Assembly (NCBI RefSeq): GCF_039538365.1
Contig: NZ_BAABCA010000001.1
Location: forward strand, 1-64,000
Source of the DNA: Postechiella marina
GTDB taxonomy: Bacteria; Bacteroidota; Bacteroidia; Flavobacteriales; Flavobacteriaceae
Length of the DNA stretch: 64,000 nt
Reading direction: 5' to 3'
The translations under genes and the position numbers were made by a program. Positions 46,924 through 56,104 of the stretch are shown here, piece by piece (positions within the stretch are counted from its first letter, which is position 1; the number at the start of each line of letters is the position of its first letter). The notes beneath the pieces are model-generated. The model was given only the letters and a program-made list of their open reading frames with translations, searched no databases and had not been told where the DNA came from.

Positions 46924-46954
46924 TATTATGAACAAAACTGTTATTCTAAAATAA

Positions 46955-47977
46955 TTATATTTTAGCAGATTTAACTGTTTTTATAATTCTTCCAGCTATT
47001 TTGTATGGATCTCCATTAGAAGCAGGACGTCTGTCTTCTAACCATCCTTTCCATCCTTTTTCTACTGTAATAATAGGAATACGAATAGATGCTCCACGGT
47101 CAGAAACTCCATAAGAGAAATCTGTAATAGCAGCAGTTTCGTGTTCACCTGTTAAACGTTGGTCGTTAAACTCACCGTAAACAGCAATGTGCTCTTTTAC
47201 TACTGGTCTAAAAGCTTCACAAATAGCTTCGTAAGTTTCTTTAGATCCACAAGTTCTTAATACCTCGTTAGAAAAGTTTGCGTGCATACCAGAACCATTC
47301 CAATCCATATCTTTACCTAGTGGTTTTGGGTGGTACTCGATGTAGTAACCATATTTTTCTGTTAAACGGTCTAGTAAATATCTAGCAACCCAAATTTCAT
47401 CTCCAGCTTTCTTAGCACCTTTTGCAAATAATTGAAATTCCCATTGTCCAGAAGCAACCTCTTGGTTAATCCCTTCAAAGTTTAAACCAGCATCGATACA
47501 TAAATCTGCATGCTCTTCAACTAAGTCTCTACCGTGTGTGTTTTTACCACCAACAGAACAGTAGTACATACCTTGTGGTGCAGGGTATCCGCCTACTGGG
47601 AAACCTAATGGTAATTGAGTTTTAGTATCCATAATAAAATACTCTTGCTCGAAACCAAACCAAAAATCATTATCATCATCATCAATACCAGCTCTACCGT
47701 TAGAAACGTGTGGCGTACCATCAGCATTCATAACTTCTGTCATAACTAAGTAACCGTTGATTCTGTCTGGATCTGGGTAAATAGCTACAGGAACTAATAA
47801 ACAGTCAGAAGATCCACCTTCGGCTTGTCTAGTTGATGAACCATCAAAAGACCAGTTTCCAATTTCTTCTAGAGTTCCTTTGAAGTCTTCATGCTCTTCT
47901 ACCTTAGTTTTACTTCTCAAATTTTGAGTTGGGTAATACCCGTCTAACCAAAGGTATTCTAATTTAATTTTTGCCAT
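46955..47977 (-). CDS. Glutamine synthetase, type II (eukaryotic-like)
   Basis: This enzyme joins ammonia to glutamate with ATP. The 340-residue length is that of the GSII family, shorter than GSI. The beta-grasp domain opens with KLEYLWLDGYYPTQNLRSKT. The signature NWSFDGSSTRQAEGGSSD is followed by the ATP/glutamate-site phrases FGFEQEYFIMD, GINQEVASGQWEFQ and GSGMHANFS. The C-terminal GASIRIPI is also typical. It is divergent from a GSIII gene, separated by 280 bases. A -7-like box (TATATTTG on the minus strand, 48024-48017) lies 40 bases upstream. All active-site segments look intact. Confidence 0.95.
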   Translation of the reverse strand: MAKIKLEYLWLDGYYPTQNLRSKTKVEEHEDFKGTLEEIGNWSFDGSSTRQAEGGSSDCLLVPVAIYPDPDRINGYLVMTEVMNADGTPHVSNGRAGIDDDDNDFWFGFEQEYFIMDTKTQLPLGFPVGGYPAPQGMYYCSVGGKNTHGRDLVEEHADLCIDAGLNFEGINQEVASGQWEFQLFAKGAKKAGDEIWVARYLLDRLTEKYGYYIEYHPKPLGKDMDWNGSGMHANFSNEVLRTCGSKETYEAICEAFRPVVKEHIAVYGEFNDQRLTGEHETAAITDFSYGVSDRGASIRIPIITVEKGWKGWLEDRRPASNGDPYKIAGRIIKTVKSAKI

Positions 47978-48200
47978 AATGATTATTTTATAATTGTAAT
48001 AATGATATTAATATCACAAATATAAAAGATTCTTTTCTACTTTGCATTTCTTAGGGGTGTTTTCGTAAAACCTCAAGTTATTTTTATTTATACCCTATTT
48101 TTTTTGGGCTTTAGTTATAAAAAGTATACTATTTTTTATTTTTATTGAAAAAATGTCAAAATATTTTTTTTAATTTTTCACTTTTATTCACCTTGATAGT

Positions 48201-48208
48201 TATTTTTG
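48201..48208 (+). promoter_or_regulatory. -7 box of the GSIII gene
   Basis: TATTTTTG matches the Bacteroidota TAnnTTTG element, 49 bases before the GSIII start. I could not identify a clear -33 element at proper spacing, so the call is partial. Confidence 0.4.
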
Positions 48209-48257
48209 TATTACGAAATGCAACCCTTTGGTTTCAAAATTAAATTAATTTAAAGTT

Positions 48258-50444
48258 ATGTCTACATTAAGGTTTCATGCTATAAAAAATTCTCTGTCTT
48301 ATAAACCGTTAATTTTTGAAGAGAAAATTCGTAGGTCAGATTTGTTTGGAGAAAATGTGTTTAACGAAAATTCGATGCGCCAATATTTAACAAAAGATGC
48401 CTTTGAAGGAGTAGTTAATGCTGTGCAACATGGTAAAAAGATAGATAGAAGCATAGCAGACCAAGTTGCGTCGTCTATGCGAGATTGGGCATTATCTAAG
48501 GGTGTTACGCATTATACACACTGGTTTCAGCCTTTAACAGGCTCGACCGCCGAAAAGCACGATGCTTTTTTTGAAACTATTGGAGATGGCGTGGCTATAG
48601 AAAAATTTGGAGGAGGCCAATTGGTACAACAAGAGCCTGATGCGTCTAGTTTTCCTAATGGAGGTATTCGAAATACTTTTGAAGCTAGGGGTTACACCGC
48701 ATGGGATCCTACATCACCTGCCTTTATATACGATACAACATTATGTATTCCAACCATTTTTGTTGCTTATACTGGTGAAGCGTTAGATTATAAAACACCT
48801 TTATTAAGAGCCTTGCACGCAGTAGATGGTGCTGCGACAGCAGTTTGCAAATATTTTGATAAGAACGTTAAAAAAGTAACATCGTCTTTAGGGTGGGAAC
48901 AAGAATATTTTTTAGTAGATAAAATGTTGGCAGCTAGCAGGCCCGATATAGCTTTAACAGGAAGAACGTTGTTGGGGCACTCATCTGCTAAGGGACAACA
49001 ACTAGACGATCATTACTTTGGTTCTATACCTAATAGAGCTTTAAATTTTATGAAAGAGCTAGAAAACGAATGTATGCTTTTAGGTATTCCTGTTAAAACG
49101 AGACATAACGAAGTGGCTCCCAATCAATTTGAGTTAGCTCCTATATATGAAGAGGCTAATTTAGCGGTAGACCATAATTCTTTACTAATGGATATTATGG
49201 GGCGTGTAGCTTCTCGCCATAATTTTAAAGTACTACTACACGAAAAACCCTTTGCAGGTGTTAATGGTTCTGGTAAGCATAACAACTGGTCTTTATCTAC
49301 AGATACAGGAATTAATCTTTTAGCTCCTGGAAAAACACCAATGAGCAATTTGCAGTTTCTTACCTTTTTTATAAATACCATAAAAGCGGTACACGATAAC
49401 GAAGCTTTATTGCGTGCCTCTATAGCATCTGCTAGTAACGACCATAGGTTGGGAGCAAACGAGGCTCCTCCAGCCATTATTTCTGTATTTATTGGCGAGC
49501 AATTAACTAAGGTTTTAGAAGAGTTGGAAGGTGTTACCAAGGGAAAACTTTCTCCACAAGAGAAAACAGATTTAAAATTAAATGTAGTTGGTAAAATACC
49601 AGATGTTTTATTAGATAATACAGATAGAAATAGAACGTCGTCTTTTGCTTTTACAGGAAATAAATTTGAATTTAGAGCTGTGGGCGCTATAGCCAATTGT
49701 GGTAACCCAATGACCATTTTAAATACTATTGTTGCTAAACAATTATCTGATTTTAAAGTTGAGGTAGATGCATTAATAGCAAAGAAGGACCTAAAGAAAG
49801 ACGAAGCTGTTTTTAATGTAATACGAGAATATATAAAATCGTCCAGAAATATTTTGTTTGAAGGTAATGGTTATGGAGAATTGTGGGAGATTGAAGCTAA
49901 GAAACGAGGTTTAAGTAATAATAAATCTACGCCAGAAGCCCTTAAAGCAAGAGTATCAGACAAATCTATAGCATTATTTGAAGAGATGAAAGTAATGAGT
50001 AGGGTAGAAAGTGAGGCAAGATACGAGATTGAAGTTGAAGCATACATATTACACATACAAATAGAAAGTAGAGTTTTGGGAGACATTGCCAGAAACCATA
50101 TTGTACCAACTGCGGTTAAATATCAAAACATATTAATAGAAAATGTAAAAGGCTTAAAAGAAATTTTTGAAAAAGATTATAAATCGGTTTCTAAAGAGCA
50201 GTTAAGTTTAATAGCAGAAATTTCAAATCATTTAGAAGGCATTAACTCTAATGTTACTAAAATGATAGACCAACGTAGATTAGCAAATTCTATAGAAGAT
50301 CTAGGCGAAAAAGCAAATGCCTACTGTAATAAAGTAAAACCATTGTTTGAAGATATTCGTTACCATTGCGATAAGTTAGAATTGCTTGTAGATGACGAAT
50401 TATGGCCATTAACTAAGTATAGAGAATTATTATTTACACGATAA
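48258..50444 (+). CDS. glnN: Glutamine synthetase, type III
   Basis: GSIII is the long glutamine synthetase common in Bacteroidota; 728 residues is the expected size. The N-terminal GSIII-specific region begins LRFHAIKNSLSYKPL and includes THYTHWFQPLTGSTAEKHDAF. The catalytic segments are GWEQEYFLVDK, RHNEVAPNQFELAPIYEEAN and VNGSGKHNNWSLSTD, followed by the nucleotide-site region NRTSSFAFTGNKFEFRA. The C-terminal helices (about 560-728) are the usual GSIII extension. With the divergent GSII gene it gives two ammonium-assimilation enzymes under one intergenic region. No amtB or P-II gene is in the window. Confidence 0.96.
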   Translation: MSTLRFHAIKNSLSYKPLIFEEKIRRSDLFGENVFNENSMRQYLTKDAFEGVVNAVQHGKKIDRSIADQVASSMRDWALSKGVTHYTHWFQPLTGSTAEKHDAFFETIGDGVAIEKFGGGQLVQQEPDASSFPNGGIRNTFEARGYTAWDPTSPAFIYDTTLCIPTIFVAYTGEALDYKTPLLRALHAVDGAATAVCKYFDKNVKKVTSSLGWEQEYFLVDKMLAASRPDIALTGRTLLGHSSAKGQQLDDHYFGSIPNRALNFMKELENECMLLGIPVKTRHNEVAPNQFELAPIYEEANLAVDHNSLLMDIMGRVASRHNFKVLLHEKPFAGVNGSGKHNNWSLSTDTGINLLAPGKTPMSNLQFLTFFINTIKAVHDNEALLRASIASASNDHRLGANEAPPAIISVFIGEQLTKVLEELEGVTKGKLSPQEKTDLKLNVVGKIPDVLLDNTDRNRTSSFAFTGNKFEFRAVGAIANCGNPMTILNTIVAKQLSDFKVEVDALIAKKDLKKDEAVFNVIREYIKSSRNILFEGNGYGELWEIEAKKRGLSNNKSTPEALKARVSDKSIALFEEMKVMSRVESEARYEIEVEAYILHIQIESRVLGDIARNHIVPTAVKYQNILIENVKGLKEIFEKDYKSVSKEQLSLIAEISNHLEGINSNVTKMIDQRRLANSIEDLGEKANAYCNKVKPLFEDIRYHCDKLELLVDDELWPLTKYRELLFTR

Positions 50445-50524
50445 AATGTTTTTTTATAAATAGCACTTAAAAAAGCAGGATTTTTACATTCAAAAAAATT
50501 AAATTTGTAGCTTAATAAAAGATT

Positions 50525-51703
50525 ATGAGTCAAGAAGTTTCTAAGCGTTATGCGCAACGTGGTGTTTCGGCATCAAAAGAAGATGTTCACAACGCGATTA
50601 AGAATATAGATAAAGGATTGTTTCCAAAAGCATTTTGTAAAATCGTACCAGATTATTTAACAAATGATGACGATTACTGTTTAATTATGCATGCAGATGG
50701 TGCAGGAACAAAATCGTCTTTAGCTTATATGTACTGGAAAGAAACTGGAGATATATCTGTGTGGAAAGGTATAGCTCAAGATGCGTTAATAATGAATATA
50801 GACGATTTATTGTGTGTAGGAGCTACAGATAATATTATGTTATCGTCTACCATTGGGCGTAACAAAAACTTAATTCCTGGCGAAGTACTTTCTGCTATTA
50901 TTAATGGAACAGAAGAACTGCTTGACGATTTAAAATCTTTTGGAGTAACTATACATTCTACAGGTGGAGAAACTGCCGATGTTGGAGATTTAGTTAGAAC
51001 AATTATTGTAGATTCTACAGTTACTGCAAGAATGAAGCGAAGCGAGGTAATAGACAACTCAAATATTAAAGCTGGCGATGTAATTGTTGGTTTAGAGTCT
51101 TTTGGGCAAGCCTCTTACGAGAAATCGTATAATGGCGGTATGGGTAGTAATGGTTTAACATCTGCAAGACACGATGTGTTTAGTAAGTATTTAGCAGCAT
51201 CTTATCCAGAGAGTTTCGATGCTTCTGTGCCAGAAGACTTAGTATATTCTGGAGGCGTAAAGTTAACAGATACGGTTAAGGATTCTCCTATAGATGCAGG
51301 TAAGTTGGTATTGTCTCCAACACGAACTTATGCGCCAATTATAAAAAAGATTTTATCTCAATTTAATAGCGAAACTATTCATGGTATGGTACACTGCTCT
51401 GGTGGTGCGCAAACCAAAATTCTTCATTTTGTAGATCAGTTTCATATTGTAAAAGATAATATGTTTCCAATTCCACCATTATTTAAACTTATTCAAGAGC
51501 AATCTAAAACAGATTGGAAAGAGATGTATCAAGTATTTAACTGTGGGCATAGAATGGAGTTGTATGTATCTCCAGAAATAGCAGAAGATATTATTGCAAT
51601 TTCGAAATCTTTTAATGTTAATGCTCAAGTAATTGGTAGGGTAGAAGCATCAGACACAAAAAAGCTTACAATAAAAAGTGAATTTGGAGAGTTTAGTTAT
51701 TAA
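50525..51703 (+). CDS. purM: Phosphoribosylformylglycinamidine cyclo-ligase (AIR synthase)
   Basis: PurM closes the imidazole ring of AIR from FGAM with ATP in purine synthesis. The 392-residue protein has the AIR synthase N-terminal domain with the aspartate-rich region QDALIMNIDDLLCVGATDN and the Gly-rich segment HSTGGETADVGDLVRTI. The C-terminal domain begins near residue 180 (DVIVGLESFGQASYEKSY). It is longer than the 345-residue enterobacterial form, as I expect for Bacteroidota. A -7-like box TAAATTTG (50500-50507) lies 17 bases before the ATG. It stands alone among non-purine neighbours. Confidence 0.93.
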   Translation: MSQEVSKRYAQRGVSASKEDVHNAIKNIDKGLFPKAFCKIVPDYLTNDDDYCLIMHADGAGTKSSLAYMYWKETGDISVWKGIAQDALIMNIDDLLCVGATDNIMLSSTIGRNKNLIPGEVLSAIINGTEELLDDLKSFGVTIHSTGGETADVGDLVRTIIVDSTVTARMKRSEVIDNSNIKAGDVIVGLESFGQASYEKSYNGGMGSNGLTSARHDVFSKYLAASYPESFDASVPEDLVYSGGVKLTDTVKDSPIDAGKLVLSPTRTYAPIIKKILSQFNSETIHGMVHCSGGAQTKILHFVDQFHIVKDNMFPIPPLFKLIQEQSKTDWKEMYQVFNCGHRMELYVSPEIAEDIIAISKSFNVNAQVIGRVEASDTKKLTIKSEFGEFSY

Positions 51704-51779
51704 AATTTAGTTTTCTGTTAAATTGGAATGATTCTTGATGAAAACTGTAAATTGGAGATAACTTAACATAATCTATATA

Positions 51780-52820
51780 ATGAATATTCGAAAAAGATTG
51801 TTAGTAAAAGGCCTAAAGACGTTTTCTTTTTTTCCAGAGCAACAAAGCCCAAACTTTATTATTTATAAACGATTTTTAGTTGTCTTTTTATTTTTTTCGT
51901 TTTCAGTTTATGCCCAACCAGACTCCTTATTTATTAAAGAGAAAGTAATAAAAATACAAAGACCAGAGTGGAAAACAAAAAGTAACGCAAGCATAGATTT
52001 AAGCGAGGTAACTTTTGTAAATTGGAATTCTGGAGGTAGTAATTCTGTATCTGCTCTATTGGGATATAAGTTTAATGCAGATTATAAAGACAAGTATTTT
52101 TTCTGGAAAAACAGCTTGTCTGTGCGTTACGGAATAAATAAGCAACAAAAACGAGAATTAAGAAAAACAGATGATTTATTCGAAATAACATCTAATTTAG
52201 GATATAAACCCGAAAATAATTCACATTGGTTTTATTCTGCACGTTTCAATTTTAAATCGCAATTAGCTAATGGATATAAATATCCAGATAAAGACAACCC
52301 TATATCGCGATTAATGGCGCCAGGATATCTGTTTTTTGGTGGCGGAATGGAATATGGAAAAGATATTGACGAGTTATCATTTTATTTTTCGCCTATAACA
52401 TTAAAAACCACATTTGTACTTGATGATGATTTGGCAAATACAGGTGCTTTTGGTGTAGATCCAGCTATTATTGATGATGATGGAAATATTATTACACCAG
52501 GAGAAAGAGTAAGAAGTGAGGTAGGTATTTTAATAACCAATAGCTACGAAATGGAAGTTGCAGAAAATATAGTAGCAAAAAATTTACTAAGTCTATATTC
52601 TGATTACGTACATAATTTTGGAAATATAGATATAGACTGGAGACTTGGTTTCGACTTTAAAGTTAATAGTTTTATAAGAGCAACATTAGAGTCTCATTTA
52701 AAATATGATGATGATGTTAAAACTACAAAACCATCAGATATAGAAGGTGAGTTTGACGAGGCTGGGGCAAGAATACAATGGAAACAATTTTTAGGCATTG
52801 GCTTTGCTGTAGATTTTTAA
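51780..52820 (+). CDS. DUF3078-type outer membrane protein
   Basis: This 346-residue exported protein is of unknown function. The N-terminus has about 30 residues before the hydrophobic core (FLVVFLFFSFSVYAQ), so the true start may be a non-ATG codon further down; no other Met precedes the signal. The mature part starts with WKTKSNASIDLSEVTFVNWNSGGSNSVS, characteristic of the DUF3078 family. It then alternates aromatic and polar residues as in a beta-barrel and ends in Phe. A family beta-barrel in the outer membrane is the likely fold. It precedes an unrelated TonB receptor gene. Confidence 0.8.
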   Translation: MNIRKRLLVKGLKTFSFFPEQQSPNFIIYKRFLVVFLFFSFSVYAQPDSLFIKEKVIKIQRPEWKTKSNASIDLSEVTFVNWNSGGSNSVSALLGYKFNADYKDKYFFWKNSLSVRYGINKQQKRELRKTDDLFEITSNLGYKPENNSHWFYSARFNFKSQLANGYKYPDKDNPISRLMAPGYLFFGGGMEYGKDIDELSFYFSPITLKTTFVLDDDLANTGAFGVDPAIIDDDGNIITPGERVRSEVGILITNSYEMEVAENIVAKNLLSLYSDYVHNFGNIDIDWRLGFDFKVNSFIRATLESHLKYDDDVKTTKPSDIEGEFDEAGARIQWKQFLGIGFAVDF

Positions 52821-52919
52821 TAACTGCTAATAAATTGTCTTAAAAAAGTAAGTATAAGTTTTGTGTGGCGTGCAATAGTTTTTAGATTTGCTGTAAACTG
52901 ATTATTGTTAAAATAGTAA

Positions 52920-55193
52920 ATGAATAAGGCCCAATTAGTATGCTTAATACTCTTCTCTGTATTTTTAAATAATAACATTGCAGCTCAAAAAAGTATATCA
53001 TTTCAAGTTATAGATTTTGATACAAATTATCCTATCCAAGACGTTTCTGTACAGATAGAAAAAACTAAAAGAGGAGCTTTTACCAATGCAAAAGGCATAT
53101 TTAACTTAAATAATGTTTTAGATACACGCAGTTTAATTTTTTCTAAAATAGGTTATACTACACAAACCATTAAAGTAAGCGATTTAAAAGGTGTTATTTA
53201 TTTAGAGCCAAAAATAAGTGCGCTAGACGAGGTAGTAATTAGAAATTTTTCTAGTAGCCAGTTAAAGCGAGTTGTGCCAGATCAAATTTATTTATCTAAA
53301 GGCGATATAGAAAAACTTCCTTTTATATTAGGCGAAAAAGATGTTATAAAGTTAATTCAATACACTCCCGGTGTACAGCAAGCTACAGAAGGACAGTCTG
53401 GGCTTTTAGTTAGAGGTGGTAATGGTAGTATGAATTTAACATTGTTAGATAATATATATTTACATAATACGTCGCATTTAGGAGGTGTGTTTTCTGCAAT
53501 AAATTCAGATTTTGTTCAGGCTCTAGAGTTTTCTAAGGCTGGTTTTGATGCTGCTTATGGAGGCAGATTATCTTCGGTAACTAATATACAAACCTTAAAA
53601 CCTTCAGATAGTACGTATTTTGAAGGAAGTTTAGGTTTGTTATCTACAAAGTTAACCGGTAACATAAAAGTAAACGAAACCAATAGTTTACTGTTATCTG
53701 GTAGAAGAACGTATTTAGAAATTTTTAAACCCTTTTTTGGCGATGATACATCTGTTCTTGGAAAAGATAAAAACTATTTTCTTTACGATTTTTTAGGAAA
53801 GCACAGCCTAAAACTATCCCCAAAAAGTAATTTAGAAACCACTTTTTATTTAACAAAAGATAACTTTAAGGATCATACCAAAGGAAGAAGTAGAAATTTA
53901 GAATGGGGAAACGTTTTATTTGGTACAACTTTTAAACATCAATTCTCTAGTATTTTAAGTTCGCAAACAACACTTTCTAATAGTTATTATGAGTTTTCTT
54001 TTGGAGATAACGAGTTTCCATACGATTATAATGCTAAGAGTACTTTTAATGTATTAAGTTTAAAACACTTTTTTTTATGGGATAAACCCAATGTATATAG
54101 CTTAAAAATAGGGGCAGACTTTAATATAAATAAAATACTTCCTAAACGTGTAAATGCTAGGATAGATGAGGTGCCATTAGAAATTTTAAATCAAGAAACT
54201 TTTAGTTATGATGATTTTAGTTTGTATGGCGATTTAGAATGGCCTATTTCTCAGAAAACAAAAGTAAAAGCAGGGCTTAGAGCTACCTCTTTTTTTAGTA
54301 AAAAAAATGCTGTAGTAGATAGGGAACATTATTTTGTTATAGAACCTAGAGTAAGCTTTAAATATCAATTTAAAGAAAATCAAGCCTTTAAGATGAGCTA
54401 CCAAAGATTAAGTCAGTTTATTCATCAAGCATCAGTAACCTCTTTTAGTTTACCAGCCGATTTTTTTGTTGTAAGCTCTAATAACTTAAAACCACAAGTT
54501 GTAAACCAATATAGTTTAGGTTACGCTTTTGAAGAAAATGGATTGCAATTAAATAGTGCTTTGTATTACAAACATGTTTCTAATTACACCGAATTTGAAA
54601 ATGGATCTGTAAATAATTTATTTTCTAATAATATATATAATGATATTTTAGTTGGTAAATTTGATTCTTACGGACTAGAGTTTAGTGTTAGTAAAAAGAT
54701 AAATAAGTTAACTGCTCAATTTGCTTTGACACTATCTAATACCATTGCAGAATTTGATGAAATAAATAATGGGCATTCTTTTTCGGCAACATTCGACAGG
54801 CCAATAAATGTAAATTCTATAGCTCACTATAAATTAAACGATAGAATAGAATTAGGGGCTCTGTTTTTATTTACTAGCGGACAAAATTATACCCGACCAA
54901 ACGATGTAAGGATTATTAACGAAAGACCAATACTTAATTTTGAATCTAAAAATGCATCAAGATTTCCTAATTATCATAGGCTAGATTTATCGTGTACTTA
55001 CGCTTTTAAGCATAAAGGTAAATGGAAATCGAAATTAAACCTAACGCTTTATAATGCTTATAATAATAAAAACCCGTTTCAAATTTATTTCTCTACAGAA
55101 GGCGATATAGATGATACGTTTATAGAAATAACAGAGAATAGAGATAATCTATTTCCAATATTACCAACGCTAAATTGGTTGTTTTCCTTTTAA
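52920..55193 (+). CDS. TonB-dependent receptor with carboxypeptidase regulatory-like domain
   Basis: This 757-residue outer membrane receptor has a signal peptide (NNNIAAQ), then a carboxypeptidase regulatory-like domain (about 25-105). The plug domain is at about 130-235, with YTPGVQQATEGQSGLLVRGGNGSMNLTLLDN, of which GLLVRGG is the key phrase. The remainder is a 22-strand-type barrel ending in Phe (LPTLNWLFSF). It lacks the long SusC-type form and has no SusD partner. The downstream DUF4249 lipoprotein gene, 12 bases away, is its usual companion in flavobacteria. The substrate is unknown. Confidence 0.92.
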   Translation: MNKAQLVCLILFSVFLNNNIAAQKSISFQVIDFDTNYPIQDVSVQIEKTKRGAFTNAKGIFNLNNVLDTRSLIFSKIGYTTQTIKVSDLKGVIYLEPKISALDEVVIRNFSSSQLKRVVPDQIYLSKGDIEKLPFILGEKDVIKLIQYTPGVQQATEGQSGLLVRGGNGSMNLTLLDNIYLHNTSHLGGVFSAINSDFVQALEFSKAGFDAAYGGRLSSVTNIQTLKPSDSTYFEGSLGLLSTKLTGNIKVNETNSLLLSGRRTYLEIFKPFFGDDTSVLGKDKNYFLYDFLGKHSLKLSPKSNLETTFYLTKDNFKDHTKGRSRNLEWGNVLFGTTFKHQFSSILSSQTTLSNSYYEFSFGDNEFPYDYNAKSTFNVLSLKHFFLWDKPNVYSLKIGADFNINKILPKRVNARIDEVPLEILNQETFSYDDFSLYGDLEWPISQKTKVKAGLRATSFFSKKNAVVDREHYFVIEPRVSFKYQFKENQAFKMSYQRLSQFIHQASVTSFSLPADFFVVSSNNLKPQVVNQYSLGYAFEENGLQLNSALYYKHVSNYTEFENGSVNNLFSNNIYNDILVGKFDSYGLEFSVSKKINKLTAQFALTLSNTIAEFDEINNGHSFSATFDRPINVNSIAHYKLNDRIELGALFLFTSGQNYTRPNDVRIINERPILNFESKNASRFPNYHRLDLSCTYAFKHKGKWKSKLNLTLYNAYNNKNPFQIYFSTEGDIDDTFIEITENRDNLFPILPTLNWLFSF

Positions 55194-55205
55194 ATTTATA
55201 ATGAT

Positions 55206-56045
55206 ATGAAAATTTATTATTTATTACTTATTGTATTGTTTGGTTGCGAAAATAACAACGTTATTTTGTCTGATGAGTTAACAGTTGAGGGGCAAATATT
55301 AGAAGGAGAATTTGCGAGAATTAATTTAACCAATAGCTTACCTTTTAGTGGTGTAATAGATTCTATGGAGGTGGCAAGGTCTATGGAAGCAAAGGCAAAA
55401 GTAGAACTGTCGGATGGTGAAATCTCAGAGATATTAACTTTAAAAAGAGACGATAGTCGTTTTCCTTATTTATATTATAGAAGTAATATTATTAAGGGAG
55501 AATTAAATAAACAATACAATTTATCTGTAACTATTAGAGGCAAAGAATTTAAATCTATAACTACTATTCCAGAAAAAGTAAATGTATTAGATGTGTCGTT
55601 TTCTACTTGGGAAGAAGAAGGCGTAGTAGAGCCAGATTATAAAGACATTAATTTTACAATAGAAAATAATACAGACGAAGACCGGTATTTTAAAATTTTA
55701 ATAAAGAACGAAAACGAAAAACGGTTTGAGTTTGCACGCCCTTTTATATTTAATACAGAAAATATTTCTACAAATACTTTTCCGTTAATAGTGAGTTATA
55801 TTAAGTTTAATGAAGATAGTGGAGAAAAAGAAAACCATGTTAGAGTGGGTGAGGTATTGGAATTAAAAATAGTATCTATAACTAAAGAGCAATTCTATTT
55901 TTGGAAATCTATAGAAGGCGATGTTACAAGCCCGTTAGAAGATTCTTCCTTTTCTAATGCAGTGGTTAGCAATATAAGTAATGGAGCTTTTGGTTACTGG
56001 TCTGGAGAAAGTGTTGAGTCTTTTAAATTTGAAATTCCAGAATAA
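55206..56045 (+). CDS. DUF4249-type lipoprotein, TonB receptor partner
   Basis: This 279-residue lipoprotein has a very short type II signal peptide (lipobox VLFGC, about Cys14). The N-terminal phrase LTVEGQILEGEFARINLTNSLPF fits the DUF4249 family, which is encoded beside TonB-dependent receptors in Bacteroidota. Several beta-sandwich strands follow, including YNLSVTIRGKEFKSITTIPEKV near the middle. The C-terminus (GAFGYWSGESVESFKFEIP) is also of this family type. The protein may bind the receptor ligand outside the cell; the role is inferred from gene pairing. Confidence 0.85.
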   Translation: MKIYYLLLIVLFGCENNNVILSDELTVEGQILEGEFARINLTNSLPFSGVIDSMEVARSMEAKAKVELSDGEISEILTLKRDDSRFPYLYYRSNIIKGELNKQYNLSVTIRGKEFKSITTIPEKVNVLDVSFSTWEEEGVVEPDYKDINFTIENNTDEDRYFKILIKNENEKRFEFARPFIFNTENISTNTFPLIVSYIKFNEDSGEKENHVRVGEVLELKIVSITKEQFYFWKSIEGDVTSPLEDSSFSNAVVSNISNGAFGYWSGESVESFKFEIPE

Positions 56046-56046
56046 A

Positions 56047-56083
56047 AAAAACGACTATTTATAAATTATAAACAGTCGTTTTT
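56047..56083. terminator. Bidirectional terminator between convergent genes
   Basis: AAAACGACT and AGTCGTTTT flank an A/T-rich inner stem. The hairpin carries an A run on the left and a T run on the right, so it can end both the DUF4249 transcript and the convergent lipoprotein transcript. Confidence 0.85.
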
Positions 56084-56104
56084 ATATTTTTAAGTTTAGA
56101 TTAT

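Noticed and set aside
49124..49717. 197-codon minus-strand ORF inside the GSIII gene
   Set aside because: It is a long open antisense frame caused by codon bias of the highly conserved GSIII gene; no domain is visible.
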